Shown piece after piece: positions 32,562 to 40,015 of a stretch of 64,000 nt of DNA. The notes beneath the pieces were generated by a model. It was not told the origin of the DNA and ran no database searches. It saw only the letters and a program-made list of their open reading frames with translations. This stretch comes from Lentzea terrae (GTDB lineage: Bacteria; Actinomycetota; Actinomycetes; Mycobacteriales; Pseudonocardiaceae), in NCBI RefSeq assembly GCF_003265345.1, contig NZ_QFWW01000033.1, forward strand, positions 85,916 through 149,915. The letters are read 5' to 3'. The position numbers and the translations under genes were made by a program. Within the stretch, counting starts at the first letter, position 1. Every line of letters begins with the position of its first letter.

Positions 32562-32725
32562 GGTCTGTGTCGAGGTCCGAGGCCGCGATAGCCGAGCCTG
32601 AGGCGGCCCCTGGCGGCACGGCCGAACGACCCACATACAACACCGGTATGAGCGCCGTTCGGCCGCACCACCAGGAACCACCTCAGGCGCGACTCTCATC
32701 GACCCCGGACCTCGACACAGACCCT
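32560..32725. repeat. 166-bp imperfect palindrome (MITE-like or terminator element)
   Basis: The ends AGGGTCTGTGTCGAGGTCCG (32560-32579) and its exact complement at 32706-32725 match over 20 bp. Inside them GCCTGAGG (32596) pairs with CCTCAGGC (32681), and CGGCCGAACG (32619) pairs with CGTTCGGCCG (32656), around a loop of about 27 bases. The element starts within the TAG of the upstream gene. It could be a non-autonomous mobile element, a strong transcription stop, or both; it encodes nothing visible. The remaining gap to 32791 shows only a ribosome-binding sequence (GGGGGAA). Confidence 0.75.
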
Positions 32726-32791
32726 GGCGCGAACTGATCACGACCGGCATGGTGGCGGCCAGGAGAATGGGGACTCCAAGGGGGAATTCTG

Positions 32792-33769
32792 GTGCGTCGC
32801 AAAACCTTGTTCCGTCGTGCGCTCATCGCGTTGACCGCGACGACGGTCGTGACCGCTCTGCTCGCACCCGCGGCGTCGGCCGCCGCGGACTGCACGTGGC
32901 AGCTGGAGCACCTGCCCGTCCAGGACGGCATGAGCTGGAGCAACCTCCGGATCACCGGCGTGGACGGGCAGGGCAACGTCTCGGGCTTCCACATCCCGAG
33001 CCAGAAGGACCACGTGCTCGCGCGGTGGACCGCCGCCGGCGTGGAGCTCGTGCCGCGACCGGACGGCATCACGAAGTTCGTCACCGTGGCGGGGAACGCC
33101 TCGGGGGTGGTCGTCGCCTATGCAGACCGAGCGGACGGCAGCCTGGCGGTGCTGACCCACGCACCCGGTGTGGGCTATCGCGAGCTGCCGGCGCCGGCCG
33201 GCTACGAGGTCTGGATCGTCGACGACATCAACGACCGCGGTGACGTGCTCGGCCGGGCACGGCGGCCCGGCTCGTTCGAGTCGAGCGCGGTGGTGTGGCG
33301 TGCGGACGGCAGTGCGCCGGAGATCGTCGCACCGGCCCAGGTGCGGTTCCTGCGTGCGATCGCGCTGGGCGAGGACGGTGCCGTGCTGCTCAACTCGTCC
33401 GCGGGGGCGTGGTTGTGGCGCGCCGGAGCGCTCACCAAGGTGCCGAGTCCTGACTCCGCAGCGGACCCGCGTGCCCTGGCCAGGGACGGCGTGATCTTCG
33501 CGAGCTCCCGCGGTTCGTGGAAGTGGTACGAGGCGACGGGCGTGGTGGAGGCGTTCTCCGCCCCCGGCGTGATCGAGTCGGTGAACGAGGACGGGCTCGC
33601 CGTCGGCCACCTCGACGACGGGAACCGCACCCCGGCCGTGTGGCAGGGCACCAAGTTCCTGAGCACGTTGCCGTTGGACGCGGCGTCGGGCCGTGGTGAC
33701 GTCGTCGGCGAGGGTGGTGTGATCGCCGGGTACGCCGGGACCAAGGTGGTGCGCTGGCTCTGCCGTTAG
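32792..33769 (+). CDS. secreted beta-propeller-like protein with HAF-type repeats
   Basis: A 325-residue exported protein. Residues 1-33 form a signal peptide (MRRKTLFRRALIALTATTVV, then LLAPAASAAA). The mature part is built of repeats of about 45 residues with a pattern like INDRGDVLGRARRPGSFESS, VNEDGLAVGHLDDGNRTPAV and AVVWRADG, typical of HAF-repeat proteins and likely folding as a beta-propeller. No catalytic residues or anchor were seen. GTG start with GGGGGAA upstream. It stands alone, after the palindromic element, and its stop overlaps the convergent oxidoreductase gene by four bases. Function unknown. Confidence 0.72.
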   Translation: MRRKTLFRRALIALTATTVVTALLAPAASAAADCTWQLEHLPVQDGMSWSNLRITGVDGQGNVSGFHIPSQKDHVLARWTAAGVELVPRPDGITKFVTVAGNASGVVVAYADRADGSLAVLTHAPGVGYRELPAPAGYEVWIVDDINDRGDVLGRARRPGSFESSAVVWRADGSAPEIVAPAQVRFLRAIALGEDGAVLLNSSAGAWLWRAGALTKVPSPDSAADPRALARDGVIFASSRGSWKWYEATGVVEAFSAPGVIESVNEDGLAVGHLDDGNRTPAVWQGTKFLSTLPLDAASGRGDVVGEGGVIAGYAGTKVVRWLCR

Positions 33770-34686
33770 GGGACGAGCACGATCCTGCCGTGCCCTTGGC
33801 GGTTCCAGGCTTCGGTGACGTCCGCCAGGGGCACCACCTCGTGGTCGACGCTCAGCTGACCCTGCGCGGCGAGGTGGGCGATGGTCGAGATGGCCTCCGC
33901 TCGTTGCTGCGTGCTGAGCTCGTTGTTGGTGTAGCCGGACAACTTGAGTGAACGGCTGCGCAAGGTCGACGACGTGATCGGGCAGGTTTCGCCCGCCGAG
34001 CCGCCGAGGTTCACCCATCGTCCGCCTGGCCGCAGTGCCTGGGCGGCTGCGGCGGCAGGCGGTCCGAACAACGGGTCCAGCAGCAGGTCTGCGCTTTCGC
34101 CGCGGAACTGCTCGGCGAGATCGTCGGCGTCCAGTGCGAGCACGGCGTCGGCACCTGCTCGCACGGCGCGTTCGCGGCCTTTCGCGGACCGTGCCGCGGC
34201 GACCACACGTCCGGCACCGGCCGCTCGGGCGAGCTGGATCGCGGCCTGCCCGACGGCGCCGCAGCCGAGCACGATCACGCACTCGTCCGGCTTCAGCTCG
34301 CCGCGCCACGTCAGCGCCATGTGCGCGGCGACGGCGGACAGGCCGAGCGCGGCCATGGCGACCGGTGGCACGTCGTCCGGCAGGAAGACCAGATCCTCCT
34401 GCCGCACCAACGCTTTCTCCGCCATGCTGCCGTTGCCCGCGGCCATGCCCGCGGAGGTGGGGAACCACACCGCGCGCCCGCCGACCGTGCCGATCCCCTG
34501 CACGCCTGGGATGTACGGCGTCGCGGGGGCGCCGAAGTACGAGGTTCCGCTCGCGCACAACAGGTCGAGCGGTGTGATCGGGGCGGCGAGCACGTCGACG
34601 ACCACGTGGTCCGGTTGAACGACCGGCTTGTCCCGGTCGGCAGTCGAGGGCGGCTCGCCGAGCTGCGTGATCAGTGCGGCGCGCAT
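33766..34686 (-). CDS. zinc-free MDR quinone-oxidoreductase-like enzyme
   Basis: A 306-residue medium-chain dehydrogenase/reductase. The N-terminal GroES-like part has VVDVLAAPITPLDLLCASGT and ATPYIPGVQGIGTVGG; the Rossmann motif is CVIVLGCGAVGQAAIQLARA. The Cys/His zinc ligands of alcohol dehydrogenases are absent, so it should be an NADPH-dependent quinone or enone reductase. I start at ATG 34686 (MRAALITQLGEPPS), overlapping the dioxygenase stop by 16 bp. It is the last gene of the IclR-controlled operon, where it may reduce a ring-cleavage product or a quinone. Confidence 0.85.
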   Translation of the reverse strand: MRAALITQLGEPPSTADRDKPVVQPDHVVVDVLAAPITPLDLLCASGTSYFGAPATPYIPGVQGIGTVGGRAVWFPTSAGMAAGNGSMAEKALVRQEDLVFLPDDVPPVAMAALGLSAVAAHMALTWRGELKPDECVIVLGCGAVGQAAIQLARAAGAGRVVAAARSAKGRERAVRAGADAVLALDADDLAEQFRGESADLLLDPLFGPPAAAAAQALRPGGRWVNLGGSAGETCPITSSTLRSRSLKLSGYTNNELSTQQRAEAISTIAHLAAQGQLSVDHEVVPLADVTEAWNRQGHGRIVLVP

Positions 34687-35534
34687 GGCTGCAACACGAA
34701 GTCGTAGCGGGCCTCGAGCCACGGGACCTCGCACGTCCCGCCGTCCGGGGCGAGGCCGGGCTCGTGCGGTGCGAAGTCGACGACCAGTTCCTGCTTGGTG
34801 CCGAACACGACGTCGCTGTCGAGGTACTCGGCGCCTTCCTCGAACAGGTGCGTGATCAGCGGTTCGTGTCCGGCCGCGGTGACCAGGAAGTGCACGTGCG
34901 CCGGCCGGAAGTGGCTGATCTCGGTCTGGCCGATCAACGCGCCGACCGGGCCGTCCATCGGAATCGAGTAACCCTTCGGTGCGATCGTGCGCACGCAGTA
35001 CGAGCCGTCCTCGCGTGCCTGGTACTTCGCACGGAGCCGTGCCTCGTCGACCTCCAGTTGAGCCTCGTAGGCGCCGTCGGCGTCGGCCTGCCAGACGTCG
35101 AGCACGGCGGGCACCGGCGTGCCGTCGAGCGAGCGGACGGTTCCGGTGATGTACAACGGAGTTCCCGCGACGCCGTCGGACATGTCACCGCCGAACCCGA
35201 GCTCGGGCGAGCCGTCGATGTGGAACGGGCCGAGCACGGTTGCGGGCGTCGCGCTCGGGTCGAAGCGGTGGTTCATCTGCACGACCAGCATGCTCAGCCC
35301 GAGCACGTCCGACGCCAGGATGAACTCCTCGCGCTTGTCGTCGCTGATCTGCCCGGTCGCGGTGAGCCACCCGATCGCGGCCATCCACTCGTCCTCGGTG
35401 AGCCGGACCTCGCGCGCGAAGTCGTGCAGGTGCCGCACGAGCGCGGTGACGAGCTGGGCGGTGCGCGGGTCCTTCGCGGTCGCCCAGCGCTGTTGCGCCA
35501 GCTCGGTGATGTTGTCCTCGGTGACCAGCTGCAT
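34671..35534 (-). CDS. intradiol ring-cleavage dioxygenase (hydroxyquinol/catechol type)
   Basis: A 287-residue non-haem Fe(III) dioxygenase that opens a catecholic ring between the two hydroxyls. The four iron ligands are visible: Tyr156 (VWQADADGAYEAQ), Tyr189 (PKGYSIPMDGPVG), His213 and His215 (FRPAHVHFLV). The N-terminal dimerisation helices (LVTALVRHLHDFAREVRLTE, EDEWMAAIGWLTATGQ) are those of catechol and hydroxyquinol 1,2-dioxygenases. Absence of catechol-pathway genes (muconate cycloisomerase) argues for hydroxyquinol, whose product goes to maleylacetate, but no maleylacetate reductase is present either. The lyase gene stop is three bases upstream of its start region. Confidence 0.9.
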   Translation of the reverse strand: MQLVTEDNITELAQQRWATAKDPRTAQLVTALVRHLHDFAREVRLTEDEWMAAIGWLTATGQISDDKREEFILASDVLGLSMLVVQMNHRFDPSATPATVLGPFHIDGSPELGFGGDMSDGVAGTPLYITGTVRSLDGTPVPAVLDVWQADADGAYEAQLEVDEARLRAKYQAREDGSYCVRTIAPKGYSIPMDGPVGALIGQTEISHFRPAHVHFLVTAAGHEPLITHLFEEGAEYLDSDVVFGTKQELVVDFAPHEPGLAPDGGTCEVPWLEARYDFVLQPCAPH

Positions 35535-35537
35535 GGC

Positions 35538-36317
35538 TCATTCCTCCAGCGGCGCGACGGACCGCGTGTTCGAGTCCACGGACAGGAAGATCTGGTTGGC
35601 GACGGGGTTCCGCAGCTCCTCGGCGAGCTGGCCGATCAGCCCGGCCGTGCGGGCGAGCAACGCGAAGCCGCGCAGGAGCTCCAGCGGCAGCCCGAGATCG
35701 GCGAGCACGGCGCCGCACGTGCCGGCGCCGTTGAGCGGCAACGTCTTCCCGAGCACCTGCGGGTGGACGCGTCCGATCGCGGCGAACAGCTTCAGGTGCG
35801 GTCCGGTGAGGCCTTCCTCTGCGGCGATCCGGAACAGGCGCGGGGTGCGCGGGTCGCCGTTCTTGTGCAGGTGGTGACCCAGGCCGGGGATGCGGGCTTT
35901 GCCTTGTGCGCGCACGGTTTCCAGTGCGAGGGCGTCCCACTCGGCTTCGGTGGTGGGTAGTTCGGTGGTGCTCACGACCTCGTGCAGGAACCGGCCGCAG
36001 TCCTCGGTGACGCCGAGGAACCGGGAGCCGCCGCCGAGGAGGCCTGCTGCCAGCGCGCCCTGCACGGAGTCGGGGGCGGAGAGGTAGGTGAGGCGGGTGA
36101 CGATCGCGGTCGGGGTGAAGCCGTGGTCGGCGAGCGCGGCCAGCACGGCTTCGAAGAGGCGGGTCTCGCCGGTGCTCGGTCGGCGTTGGGTGGCGAGCCA
36201 GAACGCGAGCTCGCCGAAACCGACGTTGCCCATGACGTCGTTGGCGAGGTCCTGGCCCAGGAGGGTGATCGTGTCGGGAGTGGAGGCGCCGAGCGCGGTG
36301 TCGTAGGTGTCAGTCAC
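35538..36317 (-). CDS. citryl-CoA-lyase-like protein (citrate-synthase fold)
   Basis: A 259-residue short member of the citrate synthase fold. The active-site block is ARIPGLGHHLHKNGDPRTPRLF (about 148-169), with further family blocks VHPQVLGKTLPLNGAGTCGAVLADLGLP and LARTAGLIGQLAEELRNP. The N-terminal domain of true citrate synthases is missing, as in citryl-CoA lyases. It would cleave or form a C-C bond in an acyl-CoA of a tertiary hydroxy acid. Its start overlaps the CoA-transferase stop by eight bases, suggesting that the transferase makes its CoA substrate. In an operon with a ring-cleavage dioxygenase the actual substrate may be a citramalyl-like CoA ester; this is inference. Confidence 0.82.
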   Translation of the reverse strand: MTDTYDTALGASTPDTITLLGQDLANDVMGNVGFGELAFWLATQRRPSTGETRLFEAVLAALADHGFTPTAIVTRLTYLSAPDSVQGALAAGLLGGGSRFLGVTEDCGRFLHEVVSTTELPTTEAEWDALALETVRAQGKARIPGLGHHLHKNGDPRTPRLFRIAAEEGLTGPHLKLFAAIGRVHPQVLGKTLPLNGAGTCGAVLADLGLPLELLRGFALLARTAGLIGQLAEELRNPVANQIFLSVDSNTRSVAPLEE

Positions 36318-37443
36318 TCTGCTCCTCCTTCAGCCACGCCCGCAGCTCCTTCCCGTGCTCATCGAGCCCCGGCGGTGGCAGCTCGTACACCGCAGGCGTC
36401 TCCGAGAACCGGATCGGATGCCGGGTGGTGGGCATGCCCCCGACCTCGACGACCGGATCGAGCCCGAACCGCTCGGCCATCGCGAACCCGCCGTCGATCG
36501 TGTTGATCGGTCCGCACGGCACCCCGGCCGCCACGAGCAGGTCGAACCACTCCACCGCGCCACGGGTGCGCAGCCGCTCCACCAACACCGGTCGCAGCTC
36601 CTCGCGGTTGCGGGTGCGGTCGGCGTTGCGGGCGAACCGCGGGTCGTCCGGCACGTCCGGCAACCCGAGCACCTCGCACAGCTTGCGGAACTGGCCGTCG
36701 TTGGCCGCCGCGACGATCAGGTCGTTGTCGGCGGTGGGCAGCGGCTCGTACGGGAACACGCTGGGGTGCGCGTTGCCCATCCGGAACGGTACGACGCCGC
36801 CCGCGACGTACGCCGAGCTGTGGTTCACCAGGCCGGTCAAGGCCGACGACAGCAGGTTCACCTCCACGAGCTGGCCCTGACCGGTGGCGTCGCGGTGCCG
36901 CAAGGCCGCCAAGATCCCGATCACCGCGTGGTTGCCCGCCATGACGTCGAACACCGAGATGCCCGCGCGGTACGGCGGGCCGGACGGGTCGCCGGTGAGG
37001 CTCATCAGGCCGGAGATCGCCTGCACCATCAGGTCGTAGCCGGGGACGTGGCTGCCGTCGCCCGAGCCGAAGCCGGTGATCGACGCGTAGATCACCCGCG
37101 GGTTCGACGAAGCCACCGAGGAGTAGTCCAGGTCGTACTTCGCGAGTCCGCCTGGTTTGAAGTTCTCGATCAGCACGTCCGCACGCCGGGCCAACGAGCG
37201 GGCGACCTCGGCGTCCTCCGGGTCGCGCAGGTCCAGGGCGATCGAGCGCTTGCCGCGGTTGATGCCGAGGTAGTAGGTCGAGACGTCGTCCCGCACGGGT
37301 GGCATCCACGTGCGGGTCTCGTCCCCGGCAGGGCCCTCGACCTTCACGACCGACGCGCCCATGTCGGCGAGCAGCATGGTCGCGTACGGGCCGGCCAGCA
37401 CGCGGGAGAAGTCGGCGACGAGCAGACCGTCGAGTGGGCCCAT
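36310..37443 (-). CDS. CaiB/BaiF (class III) CoA-transferase
   Basis: A 377-residue class III CoA-transferase that moves CoA between carboxylic acids. It begins GPLDGLLVADFSRVLAGPYA, followed by LADMGASVVKVEGPAGDETR, INRGKRSIALDLRDPEDAEV and the catalytic Asp segment VPGYDLMVQAISGLMSLTG (about 152-170), with YRAGISVFDVMAGNHAVIGI after it. The TGATG overlap with the amidohydrolase stop and the eight-base overlap with the lyase show tight co-translation. In this operon it probably activates a carboxylic acid for the citryl-CoA-lyase-like enzyme. Confidence 0.9.
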   Translation of the reverse strand: MGPLDGLLVADFSRVLAGPYATMLLADMGASVVKVEGPAGDETRTWMPPVRDDVSTYYLGINRGKRSIALDLRDPEDAEVARSLARRADVLIENFKPGGLAKYDLDYSSVASSNPRVIYASITGFGSGDGSHVPGYDLMVQAISGLMSLTGDPSGPPYRAGISVFDVMAGNHAVIGILAALRHRDATGQGQLVEVNLLSSALTGLVNHSSAYVAGGVVPFRMGNAHPSVFPYEPLPTADNDLIVAAANDGQFRKLCEVLGLPDVPDDPRFARNADRTRNREELRPVLVERLRTRGAVEWFDLLVAAGVPCGPINTIDGGFAMAERFGLDPVVEVGGMPTTRHPIRFSETPAVYELPPPGLDEHGKELRAWLKEEQSD

Positions 37444-38873
37444 CAGACCGACGTCCTGGTGTCGCCGCGGTACTCCGTGTACGTGTAGGGGTTGTCGAGG
37501 ACCTTCGACTCGGGGATGTCCGGGTTCATGCCCTTCGCCCAGGCCTCCTCACCGAGCTGCGAGCGCAGGTGCTCGACGGTTTGCTCGACCGACGTCCGGA
37601 TCCCCGCGAGGTCGACGCCGACGAGCCGGCGGTCCCGTTTCACGATCCGGCCGTCCACGATCACGGTGTCCACATCGCACCGTTGCGCCTGGAAAGCGAC
37701 GTGTCCGTAGGGATTCAGCACCGGGAACATCGCGGGCGAGTCGGGGTTGCGCAGCAGGACGACATCGGCTTTCTTACCGACTTCAAGGCTGCCCAGATCA
37801 TCGCGTCCCAACGCCCGCGCGCCGCCCGTGGTCGCCCACTCGACAACGTGCTCGGCGCGCAACGCGGAGTGCGTGACGGTGTCGTTGCGGGCGTGCGCGG
37901 CCATGTGTTCGCGGGCGCGGTCGGCGCCCAGCGTGGAGCGCATCGCCGAGAACAGGTCTCCGCTCCACCACACCGAGGTGTCCATCGACAGCGACACCGG
38001 GATGCCGTGCGCCCGGATCGCCCAGGTGGGCGGGTAACCCTGGCCCGCGCTCTGCTCGCTCTCGGTCGACACCGAGATCGAGCCGCCGGTCGCGGCGATG
38101 CGGTGGTACGAGTCGGCGGACAGCGTCGCGGCGTGCACATAGATCGACTGCGGCGTCATGAAACCGTTGTCGTACATCAGTCTGATGCCGTCGTCGTTCG
38201 TCGCGCCCCACACGCCCGCGTGCGTGGTGACGGCGACGCCCAGGTCTCGCGCCACCTCGAACGCCGGCTTCTCGGGGAACGCCGGGTCGCCGGTGACGTC
38301 GAACGCGAGCTGGAAGCCGAGCATGTCGTCGTTGGACATGCGACGGCGCACGAAGTCCAGGAACTCGGGCTTGGCCGTCCAGGACGCGGGGGCGTCCTGG
38401 ATGTTCCCGTACGCCAGCACGAACCGGCCGGGCACCGCCTGCAACGCGTCGACCGCGGCGTCGGCGTGGTCGGGCGTCTGGAGTCCGTGCGACCAGTCGA
38501 CCGTCGTGGTGACGCCCGCGTCGAGTGCTTCAGCCGCGGCGAGGAGGTTGCCGGCGTGGATGTCCTCCGGCCGGAAGACCTTGCCCCACTCCAGGTAGTA
38601 CCAGACGAAGTACTGCGTGAGGGTCCAGTCGGCGCCGTAGCCGCGCATCGCGGTCTGCCACATGTGCCGGTGGGTGTCGATCATGCCCGGCATGACGATC
38701 CCGCCGGACGCGTCGACCTCTTCCGTGCCTGCCGGGACGTCCAATCGAGGGCCGATTGCGGCGATCCGGTCGTCCACGACGAGGACGTCGTGATCCAAAA
38801 GCACGTCGTGCGCGCCGTTCATCGTCAGAACGGTGCCGTTTCGCAGGACAACTGGACGTCGTTGGCCGACCAT
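37443..38873 (-). CDS. amidohydrolase (TrzA/AtzA/cytosine-deaminase type)
   Basis: A 476-residue amidohydrolase. Metal ligands are HxH in GMIDTHRHMWQTAMRGYGAD (about 64-66), His in VAVTTHAGVWGATNDDG, His in SIYVHAATLSADSYHRIA and Asp in VSLSMDTSVWWSGD. The C-terminal sandwich part reads LGSLEVGKKADVVLLRNPDSP. Relatives deaminate or dechlorinate heterocycles (triazines, cytosine, guanine). I start at ATG 38873 because it has GAGGAGG at the right distance; an in-frame start at 38903 would sit inside the operator. It is the first gene of the IclR-regulated operon, so it should catalyse an early step, perhaps hydrolytic removal of an amino or ring group. Confidence 0.85.
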   Translation of the reverse strand: MVGQRRPVVLRNGTVLTMNGAHDVLLDHDVLVVDDRIAAIGPRLDVPAGTEEVDASGGIVMPGMIDTHRHMWQTAMRGYGADWTLTQYFVWYYLEWGKVFRPEDIHAGNLLAAAEALDAGVTTTVDWSHGLQTPDHADAAVDALQAVPGRFVLAYGNIQDAPASWTAKPEFLDFVRRRMSNDDMLGFQLAFDVTGDPAFPEKPAFEVARDLGVAVTTHAGVWGATNDDGIRLMYDNGFMTPQSIYVHAATLSADSYHRIAATGGSISVSTESEQSAGQGYPPTWAIRAHGIPVSLSMDTSVWWSGDLFSAMRSTLGADRAREHMAAHARNDTVTHSALRAEHVVEWATTGGARALGRDDLGSLEVGKKADVVLLRNPDSPAMFPVLNPYGHVAFQAQRCDVDTVIVDGRIVKRDRRLVGVDLAGIRTSVEQTVEHLRSQLGEEAWAKGMNPDIPESKVLDNPYTYTEYRGDTRTSV

Positions 38874-38896
38874 CGGGGACCTCCTCGACCGGCATG

Positions 38897-38910
38897 CGGA
38901 CAAGTGTCCG
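38897..38910. promoter_or_regulatory. IclR operator, catabolic operon copy
   Basis: CGGACAAGTGTCCG is a perfect 6-2-6 palindrome 24 bases before the amidohydrolase ATG. The same 15-base word (GCGGACAAGTGTCCG) occurs inverted in front of the IclR gene at 39757. Two identical copies in front of a regulator and its neighbour operon strongly suggest the binding site. Confidence 0.75.
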
Positions 38911-38939
38911 TTGAATCCTCAACCTTCGTCGGCCAGGCG

Positions 38940-39743
38940 TCAAGCGACGACGATGTGCGGCACGGTGTCGAGGCGCGCGAAGTCGGCGCTGATGTCGCCG
39001 GCGGCCTGCAGCAGGAGCGGCAGGTGGTGCTCGACCATGACCTCGACCGACGTCTCAGAGGCGTGGCAGTTGACGTTGAGACCGGCGATGACCGTGCCGT
39101 TCCCGTCCCGCAACGGCGCCGCAATGGACCTGATCCCCGGCGCGAGCTGCTGGTCGGTCATCGCCCACCCGCGGGCCCGCACGTCCCGCAGCTCGACGTC
39201 CCGCTCGGCCGGGTCGGGCTGCCACTTGGGCGTCAGCCCCGATCGCGTCGGTTGCGCGAGCACCGCCTCCAGCTCGGCCGGAGCCAGTGCCGCGAGCTGG
39301 ACCTTGCCCAGGGACGTCTGCAGGGCCGGGAACTTCGTGCCGATCTGCACGGACAACGTGACGATCTTCGGCACCGCCACCCGTGCCACGTAGACGATGT
39401 CCGACCCGTCGAGCTGCGCGATCGACACGGACTCGTTCGTCCGCGCGCCGAGCTGTTCCATGTGCGGCCGCGCGACCTCCCACAGCCCGGTCGACCGCAC
39501 ATAGGCGACACCCAGTTCGAGCACTCGAGGCGTGAGCGCGAAGCCGTTCTCGCTCTGCCGCACGTACCCGAGCTCGACCAGGGTGAGCAGAATGCGCCGC
39601 GCCGTCGGCCGCGCCAGTCCGGTCAGGGTGGCGACCTCGCTCAACGGCAGCACCGGACGCCGCGGCTGGAACGCGCGGATCACGTCCAGCCCGCGGGCGA
39701 GCGCCTCGATGAAGTCGGGGCCGGTGTCGGGGCGAGCAGGCAT
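38940..39743 (-). CDS. IclR-family transcriptional regulator
   Basis: A 267-residue regulator. The N-terminal winged helix is FIEALARGLDVIRAFQPRR with LPLSEVATLTGLARPTARRI and the wing SENGFALTPRV (about residues 10-72). The effector GAF-like domain follows (LGARTNESVSIAQLDGSDIV; KWQPDPAERDVELRDVRARG), ending with VEVMVEHHLPLLLQAAGDIS. It is closest to the PcaR/PcaU/PobR branch, whose members respond to aromatic acids. Start ATG 39743. It shares the direction of the operon it is thought to control, and the same palindrome precedes both, which suggests autoregulation plus control of the five catabolic genes. Confidence 0.88.
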   Translation of the reverse strand: MPARPDTGPDFIEALARGLDVIRAFQPRRPVLPLSEVATLTGLARPTARRILLTLVELGYVRQSENGFALTPRVLELGVAYVRSTGLWEVARPHMEQLGARTNESVSIAQLDGSDIVYVARVAVPKIVTLSVQIGTKFPALQTSLGKVQLAALAPAELEAVLAQPTRSGLTPKWQPDPAERDVELRDVRARGWAMTDQQLAPGIRSIAAPLRDGNGTVIAGLNVNCHASETSVEVMVEHHLPLLLQAAGDISADFARLDTVPHIVVA

Positions 39744-39756
39744 GCCGCCAGCGTAG

Positions 39757-39770
39757 CGGACACTTGTCCG
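39757..39770. promoter_or_regulatory. IclR operator, autoregulatory copy
   Basis: CGGACACTTGTCCG, the exact complement of the copy at 38897, lies 13 bases ahead of the IclR gene start, so binding would block the regulator's own promoter. No Shine-Dalgarno sequence is seen there, so the mRNA may be leaderless. Confidence 0.72.
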
Positions 39771-40015
39771 CCAGCCGCCGAAACAATTCAATATTCGCCG
39801 AAGGAATATTCGAAGAATACTTTTCAGGAATGCCCGATGAACCGTTGGCGCGGCGGCTTCCTGTCCTAGGTGTACAGTCCGAAGTGTCGCGAAAAACGAT
39901 GTTCCGCGGATCCACCCGCGGGACATCGCGCACACATCGACGCAGATGGTTCTGATCGGTGAGCGGCTCCTGATGACCATCGCCGGCGCGTGCCGGCGTA
40001 ACAGTGGAGCGCTGC
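39771..40015. other. AT-rich divergent intergenic region with dyads
   Basis: This gap between the IclR gene and the second TetX-like gene holds an AT-rich stretch, unusual here, with AATATTC GAA GAATACT (39805-39821, one mismatch) and a nearby half-site CAATATTCG at about 39789. Further right TGTTCCGCGG ATCCAC CCGCGGGACA (39900-39925) is a 10-bp stem with one mismatch. These are promoter or operator candidates for the monooxygenase gene. A 63-codon frame (39764-39955) is present but looks non-coding. Confidence 0.5.

Noticed and set aside
39764..39955. 63-codon plus-strand frame before the second TetX-like gene
   Set aside because: It begins in the IclR operator, lacks a ribosome-binding site and has a random basic C-terminus.
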